A DNA stretch of 64,000 bases. Source: Micromonospora cremea (GTDB lineage: Bacteria; Actinomycetota; Actinomycetes; Mycobacteriales; Micromonosporaceae). Position 1 is the first letter of the stretch. Each line of letters starts with the position of its first letter. A program made the translations under genes and the position numbers. The notes beneath the pieces are model-generated. The model ran no database searches and was not told where the DNA came from. It was given only the letters and a program-made list of their open reading frames with translations. Location of the stretch: NCBI RefSeq assembly GCF_900143515.1, contig NZ_FSQT01000001.1, positions 124,001 to 188,000 on the forward strand, written 5' to 3'. Shown one piece after another: positions 26,946 through 35,545 of this stretch.

Positions 26946-29900
26946 TTGAAAACTTCACGCACGCGTCGGGCCATCGCGGCGGCCGCATGCCTCGCGTTGT
27001 CGCTCGGCTCGATCGTGGTCGCCGGTTCGGCGTCGGCCGCTCCCGGCGGATCATCGGGGCGCACCGCCCCGCAGACCCACACTGTCACCCTGATCACTGG
27101 TGATGTCGTCACGGTGAACGCGACCGGTGACGCCGGTGACATCGGAGGGACGATCTCGGTCAACGGACCGGACGGCGGACCCGCCGACGCGAGGATCTTG
27201 GAGTCGGCGGGAGACGTGTACGTCTTTCCGTCCTCGGCGCTGACCTACCTCGGCAAAGGCGTGCTCGACCGGCGGCTCTTCAACGTCACGGACCTGATCG
27301 CCGACGGCTACGACGACGCTCACCGCGCCGACCTGCCCCTGATCGTCTCCTACGCCACCCAGTCGGCGGGGTTCCGTGCGAACGCCGCGCCACGGGGATC
27401 GGCGCTGGTCCGTCCACTCACAAGTGTCGACGGTGCCGCCATCACCGAGAACCGCGTGCAGGCGCGCGATTTCTGGGCCGCGGTGACGGCAGGCACGCCG
27501 TCGTTCTTCGCGGCGGGTGAGGTGACCCCGGCTTTCGCGAACGGCATCAAGCAGATCTGGCTCGACGGCAAGGTGTACGCGGACCTGGCCGAATCGGTCG
27601 CGCAAATCGGCACGCCGGAGGTCTGGGCCGGCGGCGACACCGGGCAGGGCGTCGACGTCGCGGTCCTCGACACGGGTGTCGACGAAGGCCACCCCGATCT
27701 GGCGGGACGCATCGTCGAGACCCGCAGCTTCATCGCCGGCGAGGACGTCCAGGACGTCCTCGGCCATGGCACCCACGTCGCTTCCACCATCGCCGGCACG
27801 GGCGTCGCGTCCGGCGGCGCCGAGAAGGGTGTCGCCCCCGGCGCTCGCCTGCACATCGGAAAGGTGCTGGCGAACTCCGGCTCCGGCAGCGACTCCCAGG
27901 TCCTCGCCGGCATGGAGTGGGCGGCGGTCGAGCAGCACGCCAAGATCATCAACATGAGCCTGGGTACGCAGGAGCCTTCCGACGGTACGGATCCGTTGTC
28001 GCAGGCCGTGAACCGGCTCAGCGCGCAGACCGGCGCGCTGTTCGTGATCGCGGCGGGCAACACCTCCGGCCCCGGTACGGTCAGCTCGCCAGGTGGAGCC
28101 GACGCGGCACTCACCGTGGGCGCCGTGGACAGCGGTGACCACCTCGCCGATTTCTCGAGCCAGGGTCCCCGGGTCGGCGACGGCGCGCTCAAGCCGGAGA
28201 TCACCGCCCCCGGCGTCGGCATCCTGGCCGCGCGGTCGCAGTACACCGCCGAAGGGGAGGGCTTTTACCAAACGATGAGCGGCACGTCGATGGCCACGCC
28301 GCACGTGGTCGGCGCTGCCGCGCTGCTCGCCGCGAAGCACCCCGAACTCACCGGCGCCCAGCTGAAGGACCTGCTGACCAGCACCGCCAAGCAGACTCCC
28401 GACTACACCGCGTTTCAGGCCGGCAGCGGCCGCGTGGACGTGGCAACCGCCGCCCGTGCCGGGATCTTCGCTTCGGCCACCGCCTCCGCCGGGCAGAACG
28501 AAGCCGGCCCGGTCCGCCGCCCGGTGACGTACACCAACCTCGGTGGCACGCCGACGACGCTCGCACTGTCGGTCGCGGCCTCCGGCGTACCCGAGGGAAT
28601 GTTCCGGCTCTCGGACGACCGGGTCACCGTGCCCGCGCACGGCACCGTTACGGCCACCGTGACCATCGATCCGTCGGCCGCGCCCGGCGGGTCCAACGGC
28701 TTCAGTGCCCAGATCCTGGCCACCGAACCGGACGGCGCGCTCGCCGCGCACACCGCGGTCTCGGTCGGCGCGCCGGCGCACCTGCTGACCATCAACGTCA
28801 AGGACGCCGCGGGCAAACCCGCGTCGGCGTTCGTCATCGTGCTCCGGGCGGGCGATCCAAACCCGATACCGGTGCCGGTCGACGGCACGGTGAGCTTCTA
28901 CACACCGGAGGACCAGTACTCGGCGCTCGGCTACCTGGCCGTGTCCGGGGTCCACGGCCCGAACTCACAGGGGCTGGCGCTGCTCGGCGATCCCGACTTC
29001 ACGTTCACCCGGGACCGCACGATCACGCTGGACGCCGGCCGCGTCCGGCTGGTCGACGAGACCACCCCGCAGCCCGGCGTCCCCACCTACCTGCGGCTCG
29101 AGTACTCGCGGATGGTCCACGAGGACGGCCGCTGGCACGACTTCGTTCTCGCGAACGAAAGCGTCGACAGCCTGTGGATCCAGCCGCAAGGCAAGGTGAC
29201 GCACGGCGACTTCATCGTCGGTGCGCGGTGGCGCAAGGAACAGCCGGCGCTGACGGTGTCCGCCCGGGGGACCGACTACACCGACGTCCTCCGGCAGCGG
29301 GGCGTCACCGCACTGCCCGACGGAACCCGGACCCTGCAGTTGGTCTTCGCGGGTGCGGGGGCGCCGTCGGACTACGCCGGCCTTGACACGAGGGGCAAGG
29401 CGGTGGTCATCCGGCGGTCCGCGTCGGCGACCCCGTCCGCGCTCGCCGAGGCGGCGGCTGACGCGGGCGCCAAGCTGCTGCTGGTGGCCAACGACCGGCC
29501 CGGCCGGCAGAGCCTCTACTTCGGGACGGACTCGGGGCAGCCGAGCCCCATCGACGTCGGGCTCCTCAGCTCCGACGAGGGCGAGAAGCTGATCGCCCAG
29601 GCGCGGCAGCGCAACGCGCTGCGCACGGAGTCGCACCCGGCGCCGGCCTACGTCTACGACCTCATGCACACCTGGGACAACGAGTTGCCCAAGAGCATGG
29701 TCGTCCGCGCTTCGAGCAAGAACCTCGCGCGCATCGACCAGACGTTCGCCGGCGCCGTCCCCGCTGGTGCGGGCGAGGAGTGGCGGTACGACTTCCCGGC
29801 GTACTCGGAATGGGGTATCGGGAACTACGTCGCCATGGCCGCCAGCGGCCGCCGCACGGACTGGGTCAGCACCGACGGTGCGAACCGGTGGGGCCACGAG

Positions 29901-30662
29901 GTCTACGACGGCCTCCTGGGCCAGTGGGGCGTCCGCCGGAGGTACAAAGCCGGCACCGTGTCGGACGACGAGTGGTTCACGCCCATCCAGCGGCCCTACC
30001 TCAACAACAACTACCTCGGGCCGGCGCGTACGGAGAACGAGATGCGGATCGACGTGCCGGGGTACGGCAACGCCGACCACACCGGCGCGATCTCGGACTT
30101 TCAGCACGCAAGTCAGACCGTGACCCTCTACCAGGGCGACACCCACCTGGGCACGTCCAGCAACGGGCTCATCATGTACCCGACGGCCCCCAGCGCCGGG
30201 CCGCGGCAGTACCGCCTGGTCGTCGAGAACCAGCGCGACGCGTCCGTCAGCCCCTACTCGTCCTCGACCACGACAGCATGGACGTTCACCTCCGCCGCCC
30301 CGAAGGTCCCCGGCCAACGGGACCTGCTCCCGCTACTGCAGATCCGCTACGCCGTTGACCCGGACGCCTCCGGATCCGTGCCCCGCGACTCGACGTTCGG
30401 CGTCACCGTCGAACAACGCGCCCCTGTCTCAGTCGGCCTGACCGCGGTAACGGTCGCCGGCGGCGGCACCCCTCGCTCGCCCGGCGTCGAGGTCTCCTAC
30501 GACGACGGCGCCACCTGGACCCGCCTCCGCGACGACCACCGAGGCGCCTACCGCCTGGACGCACCGAAAAAGGCGCACTTCGCCTCCCTCCGGGTTACCG
30601 GCACCGATTCCGCCGGTAACTCCGTCACCCAAACAATCCTTCGCGCCCTCGGCCTCCACTAA
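26946..30662 (+). CDS. secreted S8 family (subtilisin-like) serine peptidase, large multidomain
   Basis: This 1238-residue exported protease has a signal peptide (residues 1-31, ending VVAGSASA) and a pro-region to about residue 215. The subtilase domain carries Asp242 (VAVLDTGVDEGHPDL), His274 (LGHGTHVAST), oxyanion Asn372 (IAAGN) and Ser448 (SGTSMATPHVVG). A beta-rich C-terminal half of ~700 residues follows, including a PA-like insert around 805-890 (KAVVIRRSASATPS, KLLLVANDRPG). The TTG start at 26946 follows GGAAGG by about ten bases. It is divergent from a TrmB/LuxR-type regulator and followed by a strong terminator. It is probably released outside the cell to digest proteins. Confidence 0.92.
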   Translation: MKTSRTRRAIAAAACLALSLGSIVVAGSASAAPGGSSGRTAPQTHTVTLITGDVVTVNATGDAGDIGGTISVNGPDGGPADARILESAGDVYVFPSSALTYLGKGVLDRRLFNVTDLIADGYDDAHRADLPLIVSYATQSAGFRANAAPRGSALVRPLTSVDGAAITENRVQARDFWAAVTAGTPSFFAAGEVTPAFANGIKQIWLDGKVYADLAESVAQIGTPEVWAGGDTGQGVDVAVLDTGVDEGHPDLAGRIVETRSFIAGEDVQDVLGHGTHVASTIAGTGVASGGAEKGVAPGARLHIGKVLANSGSGSDSQVLAGMEWAAVEQHAKIINMSLGTQEPSDGTDPLSQAVNRLSAQTGALFVIAAGNTSGPGTVSSPGGADAALTVGAVDSGDHLADFSSQGPRVGDGALKPEITAPGVGILAARSQYTAEGEGFYQTMSGTSMATPHVVGAAALLAAKHPELTGAQLKDLLTSTAKQTPDYTAFQAGSGRVDVATAARAGIFASATASAGQNEAGPVRRPVTYTNLGGTPTTLALSVAASGVPEGMFRLSDDRVTVPAHGTVTATVTIDPSAAPGGSNGFSAQILATEPDGALAAHTAVSVGAPAHLLTINVKDAAGKPASAFVIVLRAGDPNPIPVPVDGTVSFYTPEDQYSALGYLAVSGVHGPNSQGLALLGDPDFTFTRDRTITLDAGRVRLVDETTPQPGVPTYLRLEYSRMVHEDGRWHDFVLANESVDSLWIQPQGKVTHGDFIVGARWRKEQPALTVSARGTDYTDVLRQRGVTALPDGTRTLQLVFAGAGAPSDYAGLDTRGKAVVIRRSASATPSALAEAAADAGAKLLLVANDRPGRQSLYFGTDSGQPSPIDVGLLSSDEGEKLIAQARQRNALRTESHPAPAYVYDLMHTWDNELPKSMVVRASSKNLARIDQTFAGAVPAGAGEEWRYDFPAYSEWGIGNYVAMAASGRRTDWVSTDGANRWGHEVYDGLLGQWGVRRRYKAGTVSDDEWFTPIQRPYLNNNYLGPARTENEMRIDVPGYGNADHTGAISDFQHASQTVTLYQGDTHLGTSSNGLIMYPTAPSAGPRQYRLVVENQRDASVSPYSSSTTTAWTFTSAAPKVPGQRDLLPLLQIRYAVDPDASGSVPRDSTFGVTVEQRAPVSVGLTAVTVAGGGTPRSPGVEVSYDDGATWTRLRDDHRGAYRLDAPKKAHFASLRVTGTDSAGNSVTQTILRALGLH

Positions 30663-30670
30663 CCCTTACC

Positions 30671-30702
30671 CTTGCGGCCCGCCCCAAGGGGCGGGCCGCA
30701 AG
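30671..30702 (+). terminator. terminator after S8 peptidase gene
   Basis: A 15-bp perfect GC-rich inverted repeat (CTTGCGGCCCGCCCC / GGGGCGGGCCGCAAG) begins eight bases after the stop codon. There is no T-run, which is usual for actinobacteria. Confidence 0.8.
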
Positions 30703-30826
30703 TACGCGAACCTCAACGTTCTTTCGCGGTCACTTGCCCTGTGGGGTGCCAAATGGGTTTGTCTCGCGAACGGTGTTTCCGGCGGTCTTCTAGTAGGTCT
30801 CAGCGGGGGACTGTACAAATAACGAC

Positions 30827-30840
30827 TGATCGACCGATCA
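30827..30840. promoter_or_regulatory. operator-like palindrome
   Basis: The inverted repeat TGATCG-AC-CGATCA lies 15 bases before a possible start codon at 30856. It resembles TetR-family operators. The downstream gene is truncated, so the site is probably a relic. Confidence 0.4.
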
Positions 30841-30855
30841 AGGGAGAGACGCCAG

Positions 30856-31020
30856 ATGACGACCGAGATCACCTCGGGGCAGGAGCCGGCCGGCGGGCCG
30901 GCGGGTCGGTGGGTGCGGTCACGGACCCCGGTTACGTCATTGCGGGGGTGGCTCACGCTCAGTGACATGGGGACGCGTACGGCATCGCAGGAGCGTAGCG
31001 CCGCCACTCGTCGGGACTGA
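30856..31020 (+). pseudogene. 5' remnant of an unknown gene
   Basis: ATG 30856, with AGGGAGAG ten bases upstream, opens a 54-codon frame whose first part (TTEITSGQEPAGGPAGRWVR) reads like the N-terminus of a transport protein. It loses sense after about residue 25. A promoter-proximal palindrome suggests it was a regulated gene before truncation. Confidence 0.35.
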
Positions 31021-31194
31021 TCGGATCGCCGACGCTTGCGCAGATTTCGATGTGCAGCTTTGCGGGTGAGCGTGCTGGCGCGGGCCGCGATTTCGTCATC
31101 TGGGACGCCGATCCAACGGGCGATGTCCTGACCAGGCTCTTCGACCTGGAGACGACCTCATCGGCGGCCCCGAAGAGGTCACCTCCGGCTAGGC

Positions 31195-32126
31195 TCATGT
31201 GAGCTTCAGAGTTGTGCCGAGCCTCATCGATGGTGGGGCAATGGGTCGTGCCGCCCCTCGGACACGAACCATAACCCCACGGTGCGCGCTGAGATCCACT
31301 GCAGCGCGCACCGTTTGCGTTTCTGTCTGGTAGGTCAGCCGGAGGCCTAGCTGCCGGTAGACCTCGGCTTTGTCGTCGGGGTCGGCGTTGCGCAGCACGG
31401 TGGCGATGTCGCCGAGCGCTCGGACCAAGTCGGCGATCTGGGAGCGGCTCATCCGGCGTGGCTCCGTCTGCTGGGTCGATTGAAGATCGGCTTCGGCTCG
31501 TGCTCGTTCGGCCTGGGTTTGGGTGATCCAGCCGGTGACTAGTGCGGGATCTGCGCCGGCGTCAAGGGCAGCCCTGTACTGCGCGAGCTTCGTGTCACAG
31601 GCCGCGATGGTGGCCCGGGCTGCGGCCGTAACTGGCGTGAGTTGATCCACGGGCTGGGCGTCGGCCATGGCGGTGATCGTTTGTTCGAGGTGGTCCGGGG
31701 CGAACGCGGACGCCAGCCACTCGTCAAGCGGGTCGCTGAGGGCGTCCTCGCGCAGGTAGACGTTGCGGGGGGTGTTCGACCTCGTTGGCGAGGGCGTACT
31801 CCTGCGGAAAACGGCAGCGGTAGTAGGCAACGCCGTGGCTGTACTGGCCTTGCATCCGGCGCTGGCAGACGGCGCAGTAGATCAATCCGCGGAAGATATA
31901 GGGGTTGCGGGTGCGGCGGTGGCGTTCCTGACGGTCGACGGCTCGTGCGCGACGGGTGAGCAGGGCTTGGGCTTGCTCGAAGGTGTCGTCATCGATCAGA
32001 GGTGGGTGAGTGATGTCTTTGGAGATCACCCACTTGTCAGCGGTGTTCCAGCGCATGACTCCGGTGTGGCCCAGTGCTACATCGTCGACGTCGAGGAGGA
32101 CTTCGTCGGTGCGTTGTTTGTTCCAT
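31195..32126 (-). pseudogene. serine recombinase C-terminal fragment (copy C), frameshifted
   Basis: It has the same region as copy A: VWNKQRTDEVLLDVDDVALG, a zinc ribbon (IYCAVCQRRMQGQ) and an Ala/Glu-rich helical tail. One extra G in the run near 31770 shifts the frame between FPQEYALANEVEHP and RNVYLREDALSDPLDEWLAS. The 5' part is replaced by an IS whose inverted end starts at 32127, directly after the VWNKQ codons. It cannot be active. Confidence 0.8.
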
Positions 32127-33385
32127 ACCTTGCCCTTGCCGAAAAACTCGTCCGCGCAGGTCAGGCGGCATGTCGGTACTCGTGGAGGATGCCGCCGAGG
32201 CGATCGCGTCGTCGTATGTCGAGGCGGGTTATCTTGTTCGGGTCGGCGATCTGCGCTGGCAACGGGCACAGCGGGCGGGCGTTGGCGATGCCCTGGTGCG
32301 GGCGGTGTCCGTTGTAGAACTGTTCGAACTCGCGCAGCGCGTGGAGCAGGTGCGGCTGGTTCCAGTTCAAGGTGCGGTCCAGTAGTTCGCGACGGCAGGT
32401 CTGTACCCAGCGTTCCATGATTGAGTTCATTCTTGGCATCTGGATGCCGCTGAGTACGACGTCGATGCCCGCGTCGGCGAGGATGGCGTCGAACATCTCG
32501 GGGAACTTGGCGTCGTGGTCGCAGATTATGAAGCGTGCCCGGCAGCCGGTGTCCTCGAGGTCCATGACGAGGTTCTTCGCGGCTTGCACCACCCAGGAGG
32601 CGGTCGGGTGCGCGGTAGCTCCCAGGACCCGGATCCTGCGGCTGGCGTGCTCGATCGCCGCGAACACGTACATCCGTGTCCCGGTGAGGGTGAACGTTTC
32701 CAGGAAGTCGCAGGCCAGGAGGGCGTCGGCTTGGGAGCGAAGGAAGTCGGCCCAGGTACTGGCCGCCCGCTCGGGCGCCGGGTCGATCCCGGCCTCCTGC
32801 AAGATCTCCCATACGGTCGACGCGGCCACCTTCACCCCTAGCACCAGCAGTTCGCCGTGCAGACGCCGGTAGCCCCAGCTGGGATTCTCCCGAGCCAGGC
32901 GCAGTACCAGGGCACGTATGGAACGAACCGTGCGCGGCCGGCCCGGGCGCTTGGGCCGGGAGGCAACTGCGTGCCGGCGGGCCAGCAGATCGCGATGCCA
33001 GCGCAGCACCGTGTCGGGGCGCACTAGCAACCGCAACCGCCGCAGCACGTCGCGCGGCAGCCGGTGCAGCAGGAACGCCAGGAACGCCCGATCACTCGCG
33101 TCGAGGCGCACCTTCTCCTTGCCCAGTTGGCGCTCCAGCACCGTGGATCTGATGGCGCAGGGCACGGATCTCCACGTCCTTGTCCCGGTCGCTCATCGGC
33201 AGCAGTCGCAGCACCGCGAACGCCTTCGTCATGCCCAGATACACCAGTCGCAGCAGCACGGCAGCCCATCATGCCGCATCGATCACCAGCTACGCGCGGA
33301 CTCGCGCCCAGCAACCGGGCCAACGTCTCCGACACCACACACCGGTCCTCACCAGGGCGGATGGAGTTTTCGGCAGGGGCAAGGT
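32127..33385 (-). mobile_element. integrase-type insertion sequence (second type)
   Basis: The ends are matching inverted repeats. ACCTTGCCCTTGCCGAAAAA starts at 32127 and the complement of ACCTTGCCCCTGCCGAAAAC ends at 33385. CAT flanks both ends (32124-32126 and 33386-33388), a possible 3-bp target duplication. The single transposase gene is frameshifted. Confidence 0.7.
32161..33259 (-). pseudogene. integrase core-domain transposase with N-terminal frameshift
   Basis: The main frame (32161-33165) encodes VLERQLGKEKVRLDASDRAF, an HTH (PSWGYRRLHGELLVLGVKVA) and an integrase core with Asp in LLACDFLETFTL, Asp in IICDHDAKF and Glu in RMNSIMERWVQT. The true start, GTG 33259 (LLRLVYLGMTKAFAVLRLLP), lies in another frame. 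An extra C near 33150, between EIRALRHQI and TVLERQL, separates the two. Unless ribosomal frameshifting occurs, the element is inactive. Confidence 0.75.
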
Positions 33386-33638
33386 CATCCACCAGCGAAT
33401 CCCTGATGTTTTAAAGTCGATTGCGGTAGTGGCACAACCTTGCGGCCTTGCTCCAGGGCTCGACCCGGTCAGGCGCGTGGCGCCGACCGAGCGCGGGCGC
33501 GAGAAGCCGGCGTGGGAGCGCGCCCACGCCGTGTCGCCACTCGCGGTGGCCGCAATGCCGTCACCACAACGGGTACCGGTCACGTTCATCCACGTTGGAT
33601 ATTGGCTGGCTCAGGACGCGAACGTGGTCCCGTGACCC

Positions 33639-33669
33639 TTGACACCTTTGTGTCGGGGGTGTTAACAAT
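33639..33669 (+). promoter_or_regulatory. probable sigma-70-type promoter
   Basis: TTGACA (33639-33644) is followed after 17-18 bases by TTAACAAT (33662-33669). Transcription would start near 33676, placing the first palindrome at about +8 to +21. The leader to the GTG at 34047 would be ~370 bases. Confidence 0.5.
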
Positions 33670-33683
33670 AACTACGCACACAA

Positions 33684-33697
33684 TGTTAGCGCCAACA
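33684..33697. promoter_or_regulatory. LacI-family operator-like palindrome 1
   Basis: TGTTAGCGCCAACA is one base off a perfect palindrome and has the TTAGCGCTAA-type core bound by LacI-family sugar repressors. It lies just downstream of the -10 element. Confidence 0.6.
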
Positions 33698-33792
33698 TGG
33701 CAACCTAACCGCAACAGGGTCTGAGTGAGCCCATCCGTACCTCACTCCAACCACTCGGTGTTGTCTCATCTCCACTAGAGATCGGATCGCTA

Positions 33793-33806
33793 TGTTAGCG
33801 CTAACA
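33793..33806. promoter_or_regulatory. LacI-family operator-like palindrome 2
   Basis: TGTTAGCGCTAACA is a perfect 14-base palindrome, 109 bases after the first. This consensus is often found before actinobacterial arabinan/xylan-degrading genes. No LacI gene is in the window. Confidence 0.65.
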
Positions 33807-34046
33807 CACGCCTCAGGCGGGATGGTCCGTGTCGTGTTGGGTGGCTGACTTCGGGGTCAACTGGCGGCCTGCAGGCCGCGCACCGTGGCGGTCACATAGA
33901 ACCGCCAGCCCTGGTCGGGCCACGCCGCTCCCCGTCAGCAGGGGGAGGAGCACGGTCCATCCCAACGAAGGCGAACGCAGTTCGTTGGCTCCGGCGACCC
34001 GCTGGCAAGTCCCCAGCCGGCGGGCAACAAAAGAACAGGAGTACCA

Positions 34047-35420
34047 GTGAGAGTGAAGAAACCCAGTATCCGTTCGTTAGGTCTTGCCGCCGTCATAACG
34101 CTGGCTGCGTTCGTGCCAGTATCGACCCAAGTTGCTTCCGCCGACGTCGACGACGCTCCGCTGGCCAACTCGTCCACGTCGTGTCCGCTTCCTTCAAAGT
34201 ACAGTTGGACGTCCACGGGGTCACTCGCGACTCCGAAGGCGGGATCGGTCTCGCTCAAGGACTTCTCCACGGTCGAGTACAACGGCCAGCATCTCGTCTA
34301 CGCGACCACCCACGACACGGGAACGTCGTGGGGCTCGATGAACTTCAGCCTCTTCGACGACTGGTCTGACATGGCCACCGCCACGCAGAACACGATGACC
34401 TCTTCCACGGTTGCGCCGTCGCTGTTCTACTTCGCTCCCAAGGACATCTGGGTCCTGGCCTATCAGTGGGGCCCGTGGCCCTTCATCTACCGGACCTCCC
34501 ACGACCCCACCAACGCGAACGGGTGGTCGGCCGCGAGCCCACTGTTCACTGGAAGAATCTCCAACTCCGGCACGGGGCCGATCGACCAGGCGGTCATCGG
34601 TGATGACACCGACATGTACCTGTTCTTCGCCGGGGACAACGGCAACATCTATCGGGCCAGCATGCCGATCGGCAACTTCCCCGGCAATTTCGGTGCCGCC
34701 TCAACGATCGTGATGAGCGACACCCGCAACAACCTGTTCGAGGCGGTCCAGGTCTACAAGGTGCAGGGCCAGGACCAGTACATGATGATCGTCGAAGCGA
34801 TCGGCGCCAACGGGCGGTACTTCCGCTCGTTCACCGCCACCAGCCTTGACGGTACGTGGACCCCGCAGGCCGCGACCGAGAGCAACCCCTTCGCCGGCAA
34901 GGCCAACAGCGGCGCCACCTGGACCAACGACATCAGCCACGGCGAACTGATTCGCACCAGCGCCGACCAGACCATGACCATCGACGCCTGCAACTTGCAG
35001 CTGCTCTACCAGGGCCGCGATCCGAGCTCGGGCGGTGACTATGGCCTCCTGCCCTACCGGCCGGGCCTGCTCACGCAGAAGAAGACCCTCAGCGGCTTCT
35101 ACCAGCCAGTCGAAATGGACGGGGTGGTCAACGCCGTCAAGGCCGGAAGCACTGTACCGATGAAGTTCGAGGTCTACTCGGACGCCACGGAGCTGACCGA
35201 CCCCGCCCTCGTAACCATGACAGTGGCCGATGTCGCCTGCGACGCCAGCGCGCCGACGGAAGAAGTCGAGTCTCTCACCACCGGCGAGACATCGCTTACC
35301 TACACCGACGGTCACTTCCAGTACAACTGGAAGACCCCGAAGAGCCCCGGCACCTGCTATGCCATTGCCGCCACGACAGAGGACGGATCGAGCATTACCG
35401 CTCAGTTCAGCCTCCGCTAG
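34047..35420 (+). CDS. secreted GH62 alpha-L-arabinofuranosidase with C-terminal PxKF-like domain
   Basis: This 457-residue exported enzyme has a signal peptide at 1-32 (cut after STQVASA). A GH62 five-bladed propeller at ~48-345 carries the base Asp72 ([12 protein letters not shown]), pKa-modulating Asp180 ([10 protein letters not shown]) and acid Glu232 (NLFEAVQVY), by comparison with known GH62 structures. It should release arabinose from arabinoxylan. Residues ~350-457 form a small beta domain with [14 protein letters not shown], the PxKF-type signature; it may aid surface attachment or stability. GTG 34047 follows AACAGGAG. It lies behind LacI-type operators and ahead of a GH43 gene that has the same C-terminal domain. 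Confidence 0.93.
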   Translation: MRVKKPSIRSLGLAAVITLAAFVPVSTQVASADVDDAPLANSSTSCPLPSKYSWTSTGSLATPKAGSVSLKDFSTVEYNGQHLVYATTHDTGTSWGSMNFSLFDDWSDMATATQNTMTSSTVAPSLFYFAPKDIWVLAYQWGPWPFIYRTSHDPTNANGWSAASPLFTGRISNSGTGPIDQAVIGDDTDMYLFFAGDNGNIYRASMPIGNFPGNFGAASTIVMSDTRNNLFEAVQVYKVQGQDQYMMIVEAIGANGRYFRSFTATSLDGTWTPQAATESNPFAGKANSGATWTNDISHGELIRTSADQTMTIDACNLQLLYQGRDPSSGGDYGLLPYRPGLLTQKKTLSGFYQPVEMDGVVNAVKAGSTVPMKFEVYSDATELTDPALVTMTVADVACDASAPTEEVESLTTGETSLTYTDGHFQYNWKTPKSPGTCYAIAATTEDGSSITAQFSLR

Positions 35421-35440
35421 TCACGACACCGACAGGGAGG
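35090..35440 (+). repeat. PxKF-domain duplication, first copy
   Basis: Bases encoding the GH62 C-terminal domain plus the first bases after the stop are nearly identical to 37303-37660 at the end of the GH43 gene, with only scattered substitutions. The flanking catalytic regions are unrelated. Confidence 0.8.
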
Positions 35441-35483
35441 GGTTCCGCTCCGTCTCCTGCACCCCCTTCGTGAATCTCTAGAG

Positions 35484-35520
35484 TCGACAGTCCGGTCCAA
35501 CTCGTGGACCGGACTGTCGA
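35484..35520 (+). terminator. stem-loop between GH62 and GH43 genes
   Basis: This is a perfect 16-bp inverted repeat (TCGACAGTCCGGTCCA / TGGACCGGACTGTCGA) around a 5-base loop. It ends 25 bases before the GH43 start codon. It may be a terminator, an RNA-stabilising hairpin that tunes relative expression, or an attenuator. Confidence 0.65.
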
Positions 35521-35545
35521 GTGTAAGGAAAGGAAGAGGTGCATT

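Larger units (their letters stand above)
30703..31194. other. gap with a truncated gene start
   Basis: No complete gene is seen. It contains an operator-like palindrome and the first codons of a truncated gene (30856-31020). The stretch from 31020 to 31194 shows only a weak minus-strand reading (PGQDIARWIGVPDDEIAARA) that may belong to another broken gene. Confidence 0.4.
33386..34046. promoter_or_regulatory. long regulatory region upstream of the GH62 gene
   Basis: This 660-base stretch has no gene. It holds a sigma-70-like promoter and two LacI-type palindromes described separately. The remainder (33386-33638) is GC-rich non-coding sequence next to the IS end. Confidence 0.6.

Noticed and set aside
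35478..35489. TCTAGAGTCGAC, resembling a cloning-vector polylinker
   Set aside because: Only 12 bases match and the second half is part of the natural hairpin stem; no other vector sequence is near, so contamination is unlikely.
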